A DNA stretch of 64,000 bases from Salvia splendens (lineage: Eukaryota; Streptophyta; Magnoliopsida; Lamiales; Lamiaceae): assembly GCF_004379255.2 (NCBI RefSeq), contig NC_056036.1, positions 43,673,576 to 43,737,575 on the forward strand, given 5' to 3'. The first letter of the stretch is position 1; every line of letters begins with the position of its first letter. The translations under genes and the position numbers were made by a program. A model generated the notes under the pieces. It did no database searches. It saw only the letters and a list, made by a program, of their open reading frames with translations, and had not been told where the DNA came from. This document shows, in pieces, positions 25,128 to 35,179 of this stretch.

Positions 25128-27173
25128 TTATATTGATGGTGCCTCATTAAGCATTTCATCCTCACCATTAATGTTTCTAAGAAGCACAGCATCATTCTCC
25201 TCTACACTGGAGAAGTCTTGTCTCTCGAGCTTTGTGTGGGCAGCAACAAACACGAGCTTCTGTACCTTGTCGAACCCTACTCCCTGCCCTCGAAATAATA
25301 TCGTGAATGACCAATCACACTTGTTCCCACCTGAGGTTGCCTGAAGGAAAAGAAGCCTCACTGCAACTTTACTAAGTGATTTGAATTCCTTTAGGCAAGT
25401 TTCCCACACAAGCCTACTGCTCTGCGGATTAGCCATCTTCATCTTCCTAGTAACGGGATCCTGCTGCTTCAGCTGAACTGCCTGAGCATACAGCGGGTCC
25501 AAACCTTCTGATCTCCACTTCATAAGCTCCATCAATGCGATATGAGCCTCCTCCCCTGCAACGAGGCGGGTGACGAGCTTGTCAACGTCCTTCTCTTGCT
25601 CGTGCGTCAAGCACTTGAAAGGGGGGGGGGGGGTACTTCCCACAGGCATCCCTGACCAAATACTGTGGATCAAGAATGAAGGCGGCTGACCATGCCGGGT
25701 GATAGTTTTTCCTAAACCGCCTCTCGACTACCCTCTCAACGGGCCCCTCAGCCAAATTGTACTTGGTGCACAACTCCTTGATTTTGGACCTCATCTCCCC
25801 CCAAAGAGGAAGGCATTGCCCAACTAAAGGCCTATCTGCCTCAACCTCCTCAGCCATCGAGGTTACCAACTTTATCAACGAATGAACAGCCTCCACATTA
25901 CTCCAAAACCCAACATCTTTAACAAGATCATCCACTTCTACAGCAGCAATATCCTCGACACAAACAGATTTAAATGCATCATCCAATACAACTAAATGAA
26001 GAATTTGTGAGCAAGTTAGTATATCTTCCAACATTGCAACAAAAGGACCATAATTCTTAGATATGTCACGTTTAGGAAAGGGGACTGTAATAAAAGTAGG
26101 AACTTCAAACCCTTGCAACCTAAACTTGAGGAAAGAACTTCTAACCATCGGTTGAGAGTTGATCAAATTCGCGATTTTCAGACAATTTCAGCTACACTCC
26201 CAAATAGTGGAAGCTCCCTATTGAAGTCCTTGATCAAACTACAGAATCCATGAATCTGACAAGATAAATTAACCATCCAAGTATTCTGAAGTTCTAACCT
26301 TTTCAATGCCTTCCCTTTATACCTATCTGCGATAATGCCTACACATCTCTGTGCATTGTCACAACAAATCTCTCCAACCGTCTCCCACAATACCTCCTCC
26401 ACTGCCCCGCCATTCGAGTACACCGCCTTTTGGAAAACTCTGGTTCCATTAGGAAGGTTAACCACAAACTTAACCAGGCTCTTGCTCCCCCTGTCAATGA
26501 TATTCCATCCATCAGAAGCAATCTGAAAGAAAGCTGCATCCCGGATTCTTGCTTCGGACGCTCTTCTAGCTTCCTCAAACTTGGAATCAAGCCTCGAGCA
26601 TAGAAGCTCCCTCTTTGACACTTCAGGCAAGCCGACTTGCCTTAGAAAAGCCGCGAACATGGGATGCTCGAGGCTCGAAAATGCCACAGACCCACATACC
26701 TCGTAGTACCAGTCAGCTAAGAGATCAAAGGCTGCATCAACTTGCTCTTTCCTCAGTACATGAGAAGGAGGAGAATTGGGGCTCTTGAGCTTCTTCACAC
26801 TCTCCTCCAGCATTGCCAGTGGTCTCAAATCATCTTCACAAGTCCAAGGAAGCGCGCTTGCGGTGATTCGGCTGCGAGGAGGGGGATGCGAGAGGGGGCA
26901 ATTGCGTGATCGGCTTCAGCATCGAGGTGAAATTGCGTGAGCGGTTCTTGAAGGGTTTGAAGCGGAGAATGCGGCGTCGCAGAGGGAGCACTTGAGCTTC
27001 ACTGATTTGGCGAGGTTGGTGTCGGGATTTCTGATCAGGATGGGATCGAAATGAGCCCAGTACCAAGCTCCTTTCCCATCCACCGCCTTCGTACGGAGTG
27101 ACAGCAGCCTCGCGTACCGCTTGTTCACCGCATCTTCAGCCGCCTCCGGTGGAGATGGGTTTGCGTTGGACAT
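25128..27173 (-). pseudogene. BED zinc finger / DUF659 hAT-transposase-derived gene, broken
   Basis: One minus-strand gene spread over three frames. The start (27173) leads into a BED-type finger beginning KCSLCDAAFSASNPSRTA (Cys62, Cys65). The His half of the finger and the Ser-rich linker are missing and the frame shifts. The frame resumes at about 26840 (EDDLRPLAMLEESVKKL) with the DUF659 part, including SDGWNIIDRGS and CCDNAQRCVGIIADRYKG. It shifts again at about 26185 (one base short of ...ENCLKIANLIN), continues with WSNVEAVHSLIKLV and PLVGQCLPLW, then breaks at a G13 run (25621-25633). The last part has KYNLAEGPVE-type and ANPQSSRLVWE blocks and ends at 25128. Intact relatives are domesticated hAT-like nuclear proteins of about 670-750 residues. 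The homopolymer shift could be a sequencing error, the N-terminal loss probably not. Confidence 0.75.
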
Positions 27174-29622
27174 TTCTGTTCCGTGAAAATCGGAGCTTTT
27201 TGGTTTAAGAGTTATGACTGTTGTTTCGGCATTTCGAGCTTGATATTTTGCAAGTGATCAAGTGTGAGTTCATTTAAGAGTTCCGCCGCGTTTTTTAGCC
27301 GGAAAATAAGTGGTGGAATTTTGAGGGTGAGATGTTCGAAGAATTGCTCAGGTGAACATATCGCAAAACAGAGGCTGCGAAATCAAAATTTGGGTATGTA
27401 TTGTAGATAGGGGGGGAGAGAGAGAGAGTGAGTGAGTGAGTGAGGTGTTCAGTGTTCAGTGTTCTGTTCTTGACTTGAGGAAAGTGGTGTGAAGAAGGAG
27501 AAGAAGAAGAAAAATCAAAATGGGGATTTTATTTTGTTTTTATTTTCTGACGAAATTATACTGGAGTACTACTTTTTCTTGTACCACGTGCTAGTTGGCG
27601 CGTGTGGGAATCAAACGGAAGAAAAGTTGGAAATTCGTCAATGTAGTGGGCCCACTTGAAATCAGCCAATCAGATTGACTATTTGGTCAACACTGGTTAC
27701 GTGGAACGCATTTAATTTACGAGTATTTGGGACAAATTTTCGGAGTATTCATAAACTCATATAGACATGGTGGAATACCATAAAAATGAAATATTATTCC
27801 ATTCGTGTCAAATGTTTAGTAAAGGAAATGTAATAAAAATAAGAGATACATAAAGATAATACAGTAAAATATTACTAGTAAAAGTTTATTTTTACTACAA
27901 AGTTGAGTTAATTAACTTACTTGGACGGGTAAAGTATATATTTTAGTAATATTTAAAACATGAGTTTTCCTTTTGTATTTATTTATACTTTATTATTTTA
28001 CTCATTAACTAAATAAATATTCCTATTATGAGCGACTAGTATGCTATGAAGCCTATGATCAAATTATGGAAATTGGGATTTACAATGAATAGCTATTTGG
28101 TCACATTAGATCATGATGCAATTTATTGAATAAAATGATAGAGTGTTTTAAATGCTAGAGAGATAAAAAAATATTTTATAATTTTCCATGATATGATCAA
28201 ATAGACGAACTCAATTTAGATTTGAAATAGTAATAGTAGATGGTTAGTTCCTTTCAAAAAAGAAAGGAATGTGCCATGAAATTCAAATTTAGCAAATTAT
28301 TTCTACTACCTATCAATCTACCACCAATCATTCCATAAAAATTGACATGCAGGCAAAAATGTACATACTGCAACTAATATCTGTGTACAGTTATTATTTC
28401 CTCTTTCTGCTTGTACGAATGTCAATTATCATACATACTTTTCAATTAATGCAATACATATTATAAATACACTAACATGTTCTTAATAGATACACTAACT
28501 CAAGGACTTAATAATATAATCAACCTAATTAAATCCTACCAAATGGGTTCAGCTGAATCATTTAATAAGTATGAATATTATAAAGTAGTACACGAATCAT
28601 GCTCCTATAAAATACAAAAAAGTAGTAGGAGTACTTAATACAAAAAAAAATCATACTCCTATAAAATTAAAAAGACATCTACAATCATTTAACCATCACT
28701 CATGTATGCAATATCTCCACTTTGAGTATTTCAGCATTCCTTAGGTTTTAATAATTAGTGATTTAGGATACACCAGAAAATGGTAAATGGGAATAAAATA
28801 TTGCTTGGACAGTTGAATGGATTGGCTTTATAGCTAATTGTTATTGGTGTAATTAATTAGTGGGACAAGTGTAAGCAATGTTAATAAAAGTTGTTGGCAA
28901 AATCAGGCCATAAAAATTAATGAAGTGGTTGATTAAAATTGAAACGTGGCTCCAATGGTATGATTGACAATTACTGCTAAAGAAGATTAGCTAGCTTAAT
29001 CGATTGAAATTCATTAGTATATTTAAAAGAAAAAGAGAAAGTAATTATGTTATCAATGAATAAAATGTGGTTATTTTTCGTTTTTCCCCTTGTCGGTAAA
29101 CAACTTTAATAAGCTTAATTAACAAAGCAACTATGTAGAAAATTTTATTATAATTGCAAAAGTGCACTTATACTATCAACTTGATATGTATGTTATGAAT
29201 TTTTGTCCACTTCTTTCAAATCCTAAACTATTAACCCTCCAAGCTTAATAGCTCTATTAATTTTTGTTAGTTTTCAACTTAATAAAACTAACTATCCTTT
29301 TGCCTTTTCCATTAGTGGATCAGGTACTCCATTTTTACCATCTTCAAATCACTAAATACTTCCAAAGCAAGTGAAATTATGGCACAGACACTACTTTCAA
29401 TTTCTCAAATGATTCATATTATATAGCACTAAAATAATTCAAAATTTCAAGTTAGGAGAGCCTTCACAACTCAATTAACAAGTGTCTTTGCTAAGGAAGT
29501 AGCTTACCACACTCTTGTTTCCTTCAAAGCAAAGCCATGGACAAAAATAATAACTATTTTTAGGCTCAAAATCCTCCCATACTTCACATTCTAATCAGCA
29601 AAACAAACACAATCTCAAAACA
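27174..29622. other. Spacer between hAT-like gene and DUF761 gene
   Basis: 27180-27540 is the likely promoter and leader of the minus-strand gene, with a GA/GTGA tract at 27412-27445. 27560-29600 is AT-rich with no gene or clear element. Confidence 0.5.
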
Positions 29623-29925
29623 ATGTTGCAATCCACATTTGAGCTGATCGGCCTGGCAGCCTCCAATTCCCACGTGATTTTCTGCCTATTCAACCTCATC
29701 ATCGCTGTCGTCGTCATCAGCAGCTCAAAGTCGAATGAACAAACCCGTAAATTCATCGTGGATGAGACGAAGACGAAGATGGTGAAGGGTAATGGTGCAC
29801 TGGTTGAGGCAGCATTGGCAGACGAAGACGACGAAGATGAAGATTTGAAGATGAGAGTGGAAGAATTCATTCAGAAAATGAACAAGGGATGGAGAAATGA
29901 CAGAGTGAGAACCTGCCCTTTATAG
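29623..29925 (+). CDS. Small DUF761-type membrane protein
   Basis: Single-exon ORF of 100 residues. Residues about 17-34 form one hydrophobic segment (IFCLFNLIIAVVVI). A charged, acidic stretch follows (DEDDEDEDL), and then the C-terminal MRVEEFIQKMNKGWRND, which matches the DUF761 end motif (RRVEEFI.K.N..W) of plant cotton-fibre-expressed or Avr9/Cf-9-elicited small proteins. The function of the family is not known; members are often stress-induced and membrane-bound. The start fits a short A-rich leader (CAAAACAATGTT). No lesion seen. Confidence 0.65.
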   Translation: MLQSTFELIGLAASNSHVIFCLFNLIIAVVVISSSKSNEQTRKFIVDETKTKMVKGNGALVEAALADEDDEDEDLKMRVEEFIQKMNKGWRNDRVRTCPL

Positions 29926-30730
29926 ACAAGTCACATGTTTTTTCAAGATTTTGAGGTTCATGCAGTTTTAAGTTAAGACTATTAGTAGTACTATTAAACT
30001 AAGTGACAGTATCCAAGAAATCTAGTACTTTTGTTGGAGAATCTGCATACTGCTGTAAGATCCTATATACTCCTCTCCAATTACTTGTCTCACTTTGACT
30101 CTTTTAAGAAAATGTAAAGAAAAATTAGTAGAAAAATGTCCTACTTTTATATACGGAGTATTAGTTTTATGAGCTAGTGGAATGCAAGATTCATTTACCA
30201 AAATTAGTGAAAGATAAACGAGACGTGTATTCTCGGAAAGGAAATATGAGGCATGTAAAACATGGGCGGAGGGAGAAGTTCCCTAACTCAGCAACTAAAC
30301 TAGGAAACGGGAAAAGCAGATTTAGGCAGGCTGATCTCTGTGTCAAGGTCAGACCTTAGAATCCGTAATTCTAATGGAAAGCGGATACAATACATGTGAG
30401 ACGATGAGCAGGCTATTCGTGGCTTTGCACTCTAACAACTCAACTTATGTTCAGAGTTTTAAACAAGGCAAGGTCGTGCCAAAGGAAATCATATGCTCAT
30501 ATTTTGGCTCTTTAGGCTTTTGGAACAAAATAGTCAATAACAACCTGTTTGTTTCATTTCAAGATTCAGTACAAATTTGCATTCAAAAATATATTTTGAT
30601 GTAATGGTAACTACTAAGTACTAAAGTATAGATAGACGACCTAATTTGAACATTTAAGTGCTTATTGAAACATTTGATTACCAATTTATGCGAATCATTA
30701 ACATAATTCAGAGGGAAAATTATATAACCT
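29926..30730. other. Spacer with a decayed MITE
   Basis: 30068-30165 holds TACTCCTCTCCAATTACTTGTCTCACTTTGACTC... and ends ...ATACGGAGTAT, the worn ends of a Stowaway-like MITE. 30170-30600 has short ORFs without known domains. Confidence 0.45.
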
Positions 30731-30734
30731 GAAC

Positions 30735-31984
30735 AGGGCCACCATTTGCGGCAAGAATGCAGATTGGTCTACATCCTTGTTGGGAAAAAGATATTATCTT
30801 CATATTAATATCCTGTGGTAAGAGAGTGAAGCTATATATAAGTTAGTAAAATTAGGAGGAGATAAAGCACGCATTGATCGAAGTAATTCTATCTATCCAG
30901 ATATGCAAGATCATACTAATATAATCAATACTTTTCTGGAAGGAGGTGAAAAATGGCTCTCTGTACCTTTGGGGGCTTGGAGTCATAGAATTTTTCTCCC
31001 GTTTTAAAGTATATAACTTATCTCTTCAAAAGATGCAATAATGTATTTTCAAATGTCATCTCATAATGCTACATTTCTGCTAAAGACTAAATTAAGCAGG
31101 GTTCAAATTACTGATTGTCAGCTGTTCAAATTACCTTGGTGCATCAAAAATTTCTTTGACATTAGTTTTAAAATCTTTTCTTAGCTTTTGAATGCATGGA
31201 TTCTTGCTTATGTAGAAAAAAGTGTATCTTAGCACAATACCTTGATGGAAATTCTAATAAGTGACTATGCCATGCTTATTTCAAACAGACGTTGAGTTAT
31301 CCAAGTATTTTCTCGTGGTGCTCGGATACTTGATGGTGCTTTTATGACTCAAGATTTGAACTTAAAATCATCCAATACAGAGACGAATGCAGCTTCTGAT
31401 GGGGCAACTGTATCCTCAGTTTCCATAGCTGATCCTTATGTGTTGCTGAGAATGATTGATGGAAGCATTCAGCTTCTTGTTGGAGGTATGTCTGGACAAA
31501 GTTTATAGAGTTGCAATTACTTGGCTGTGTTCGCTGTATGTACTTTGCTTTCAAGAATATTTATTTCTATTTATATATACAAAATGCAATTACATTTGTA
31601 TCCCTTGGAGATCAGTCTTGCAAACCTAACATTCTAGTCTACAACCTATATACATGAATCCACCTGCTCTGCTCTCTATCATCATAAAGGTCCTGAACCA
31701 TGGATTCGTAAGACAAGTACTGATGCCTAGCTTTCTACTGGGATTGGTGAGGCTATTGATGGGCTTGATGGTTCAACACATGAACATGGCGACGTGTACT
31801 GCATTCTATGCTATGACAATGGAGATCGGGAGATATTTGATGTACCTAACTTTAATAGTGTTTTCTTGGTTGATAAATTTGTATCTGGAAGGAGCCACAT
31901 CTTAGATACATTTTTCCATGGCACAACAAATAATTATATAAACCTCACAAACAAATATTCTGAAGATATTGGACAAGTCAGATA
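30735..31984 (+). pseudogene. CPSF160 gene fragment (internal exons)
   Basis: Unspliced fragment of the gene for the 160-kDa subunit of cleavage and polyadenylation specificity factor. Exon-like block 31289-31485 reads VIQVFSRGARILDG...SIADPYVLLRM...SIQLLVG, ending in a GT donor. Block about 31650-31984 reads LYHHKGPEPWIRKTSTDA, then a TAG where the family has Trp, then LSTGIGEAIDG, CYDNGDREIFDVPNF and VDKFVSGRSH. A second nonsense codon (TGA for Arg) is at 31293-31295. A weaker match near 30735-30765 may be the exon before. Introns are kept, so it arose by DNA duplication, not retroposition. The region corresponds to mid-protein, beyond the part of the true gene visible at 56.6-63.5 kb. Confidence 0.8.
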
Positions 31985-32119
31985 AGAGGCCACTCACAAA
32001 AAGATTCATACAGCAATAGTGTTAAGACATGATAGTGTAATAAGATTCATAAAAAGATATAAAAGATGCATACAACAGTAGAGTACATGATAGTGGCATA
32101 AGATTCATAAAAAGATACT

Positions 32120-32510
32120 CCTATAAACTTCAAAAACATGCATCTTGCTTCAGCATTCATCAACTTTGTTGTCTTCGTCATCTTTGTTCTTCCACCAAGG
32201 CTTCTTCTTCTTTCTTGCATTTTCCTTGTATAGGGCTTTGCGCTAAGCACGATTACATTTGTTTTGTAGCTTTGGGCATTCTTCATAAGAGCGGCATTCA
32301 AAGCCGTTGGCAAGGGCATTGCTGCAGATTCTGCAAAAACTTGCTGCCCTTGTAACCATAATCGGTCTGCCAATGCTTTTTCATCGCATCAACAGTTTTA
32401 GTTGACTTGGTGCATTTTGGACAGTTACAAAGGCAATGGCACCCAACTTTGTCCAAGGCTTGCTGGTTCTTCCGCTTGGCATTCCCACTGTTCTTGTTCT
32501 TGGCAAACAC
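32120..32510 (-). pseudogene. Cys-rich zinc-finger gene fragment 1
   Basis: Minus-strand reading frame with CHCLCNCPKCTKST...MKKHW, then in a shifted frame FCRICSNALANGFECRSYEECPK and a Lys-rich tail. The Cys/His spacing suggests two zinc-binding units. I do not know the gene. A frameshift at about 32350 and stops make it non-functional. It resembles fragment 2 at 33985-34342 in order and spacing. Confidence 0.5.
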
Positions 32511-32529
32511 TATGCCAAACCTCTTGAAG

Positions 32530-33248
32530 AACGCTTTTTATTAAATGTAAGTTACGCTTTTTATTATATGTATGTTTTTGTTTTTCCAAAGTTGCCCTTT
32601 CTCACTTTTTAAGTCGCACAATGCATCAATATATTCAAAGTAGTTATTTTTATTAGTAGTTTTTAGTTTTTATCATATATGAATATAGTCGCTCATTTTC
32701 TTAAATGAATAAAGTCGCTTAGTTTTTAAGAAGACATTAGTTAACTCTTTAAGACAATTAGAGTTAGTACTTAGCTCAGTCCTGATACTATATATATGAT
32801 TCAGTCTGAATCTAGGGTTTTATTCAGTCTTTGCATCATGAGGTTTCTCTCTTCCTTCATGCGTATTCAGATATGATTTTGTTTTGAAATCACTTGATTT
32901 ACTCTATATTTCATTTCCGAGGCTCCTATGTTTCGAAAACACTTGATTTACTATACAGACTGATGTGTTTTGATGTGCATTTCGTTTCTGAATCTCCTAT
33001 GTTTCGAAAACACTTGATCTACTTTTGATGTGTTTTGTGTTGGGTTTGATCTGTTTGATATTGATTTTTGTTTTTATCTGATGTTGATATGATGTTGTTT
33101 TATAGGGATGAGTAATGCGGCGTTACCTACTTCCACCGGTCAAGGAGAGTTCCACCAGTTGTAGTATTTCGTTTGAATCTAGTGGTTGGCAAACACTGTG
33201 CCAAGCCTCAAACCACTTCCAAAGCTAGCCCAAACCTGCATTCCCCAA
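32530..33248. other. Flank of zinc-finger fragment 1
   Basis: 32820-33110 has a repeated phrase (CTCCTATGTTTCGAAAACACTTGAT, about 32920 and 32995) and ends in a TAG|GGATGAGTAATGCG that looks like an acceptor and start codon, followed by only 17 codons. TTCCACCGGT recurs at 33131, 33413 and 33437. No gene supported. Confidence 0.4.
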
Positions 33249-33520
33249 ACCTGCATCTAGAAACAATCAACCTAACATAATGCATCTAGAAACAATCAAC
33301 CTAACATAATTTTTCGCCAAGGACTTCTGCTCACATATTTCTGATAAAGGAATATTATTTTACGGACATGAACACTTCAGATCAATTAGATATCAATTAG
33401 ATCTTTGCACACTTCCACCGGTCATAACCGCCGGCTACTTCCACCGGTAGTAGTATTTCGTTTGAATATAATGGTGGTCTTTAATAAGAAATTTGAATTG
33501 GTAGATGAGGACATTTAGAG
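33249..33520. repeat. Direct repeat, copy 1 (partner 34906-35178)
   Basis: About 270 bp nearly identical to 34906-35178, containing CATCTAGAAACAATCAACC twice and CTTCCACCGGT twice. The two copies flank the second zinc-finger fragment and mark a 1.65-kb tandem duplication. Confidence 0.9.
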
Positions 33521-33670
33521 TGCATTTAATGGCTCAATCCGATATTTGATTTGTTGGTTAAATTTTTCGTGTGGTTCGTTCAATGGGCAAGGACCCGTTA
33601 AATTAAGGCTGAAAATTATTGTTTTATTATCATGAAAAATTTAGTGATAATAATCTTTGCAACACTATTA

Positions 33671-33960
33671 CTACCTCCGTCCCCCAAAATTTGTCTCACT
33701 TTGACTCAACACGGGTTTGAAGAAATGTAATGGAAAGTGAGTTGAAAAAGTTAGTGGATTGTGAGTCCTATTTTTATATATTAGTTTTATAATAAAATGT
33801 GAGTAGGAATGAATTAGTGGAATATGGAGTCCACTTAGGGGTTAGCATTCGGGTTTCGGTTCGGTTTTTTGCCAAAACCGAACCAAATCCAAAAAACCGA
33901 ATTTAGTTCAGAATTCAAACTGAACCGAACCGAAAAACTGAAAAACCGAAATCCAAAAAT
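33671..33960. mobile_element. Truncated MITE ends
   Basis: 33671-33835 begins CTACCTCCGTCCCCCAAAA, a Stowaway-like end without its partner. 33837-33955 begins TAGGGGTTAGCATTCGGG and continues as GGTTCGGTTT repeats in both orientations, as in hAT-type MITE ends. No right terminus with target duplication was found. Confidence 0.45.
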
Positions 33961-33984
33961 TCAAACCTATTCGGCTCCCTATAG

Positions 33985-34342
33985 TTGGTAAGGTTCTTTT
34001 TAAAGAGCAAGAACACAAGAAAGTGCGGCACGGATGATGGTCATCAACACCGTTGCCACACTCCCAACACACTGTCTCGTTTTTGCCATGAACACGCCGA
34101 AAGTGACTACAAACCACACTACTATCAGTTGATTTAAAAATGCAATCTAGGAAGTTGCACAAGTAGAACAGCTTGGGCCGTTCCTCCTTCGCCTTGGGCT
34201 GCTTCGCATTCTGCACACCCTTGTCCTTCTTCGGCACACCATTGTCATTCTTCGGCAAACCCTTGGCCGCAAACATCCTCACAAGAGTTAGGTTACCCAA
34301 ACCCCGCGACACCACCCTAGGCACATGACACTGCACGACCAA
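33985..34342 (-). pseudogene. Cys-rich zinc-finger gene fragment 2
   Basis: Minus-strand ORF with a Lys-rich stretch (NAKQPKAKEERPKL) followed by LCNFLDCIFKSTD, CSHFRRVHGK, ETVCWECGNG, and DDHHPC. These are Cys/His pairs consistent with C2H2-like fingers. After about 33985 the frame runs into the GGTTCGG repeat of a MITE, so the 3' end is lost. Related to fragment 1; function unknown. Confidence 0.5.
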
Positions 34343-34905
34343 CCTAGGATACCCAAACCCTACAAAGCGAGAATGGACGAATAAACGGATTATACCAATA
34401 TCAAATAAACAGATTCATTCCAAACTCAAATAAAATAAACAAATTCATACCAATCTCAAATAAAATAAACAGATTCATAAAATACTAATCTCAAAATGGG
34501 CGAGAAATCAACCAATTCATACATTACTGATCTCAAACTAGGCGAGAAATAAACAGATTAATACATTACAGATCACATAATAGGCGGGAATGAACAGATT
34601 ACCAATCTCAAATAAACATATTCATATTGTTGATCTAAAAAAAACAAAATCATCAAATAAACAGAATCATACTGATCTCGAATGCTATTTGCAATTTGCA
34701 ATAAACAGTTCGAAATTAACCCAAATTTTGTTATGAATGAACAGAACATCAAACTAAAGAGAAATAGAAGAGAATATGAAAATGGACGAGAATTTAGAGA
34801 AATTCATGCTGATCTAACTGAACTAAAAAAACAAAGTAAATTCTACAAATTCAAGGTAAAATGATTTTTTTTTTACAGAATGCATGTAGAAACAACAATA
34901 GTATC
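34343..34905. other. Flank of zinc-finger fragment 2
   Basis: Repeats the phrase AATAAACAGATTCATAC with variants about eight times between 34390 and 34670 (spacing 30-60 bp), a loose tandem array. No gene. Confidence 0.5.
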
Positions 34906-35178
34906 AACATGCATCTAGAAACAATCAACCTAACATAATACATCTAGAAACAATCAACCTAACATAATTTTTCGCCAAGGACTTCAGCTCACTTATTTAT
35001 GATAAAGGAATATTGTTTTACGGACATGAACACTTCAGATCAATTAGATATCAATTAGATCTTTGCACACTTCCACCGGTCATAACCGCCGGCTACTTCC
35101 ACCGGTAGTAGTATTTCGTTTGAATATAATGGTGGTCTTTAATAAGGAATTTGAATTGGTAGATGAGGACATTTAGAG
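34906..35178. repeat. Direct repeat, copy 2
   Basis: Partner of 33249-33520. The outer retrotransposon is inserted at its right edge: copy 1 continues GAGTGCATTTAATGG while here the LTR begins TGTCACGACC. Confidence 0.9.
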
Positions 35179-35179
35179 T

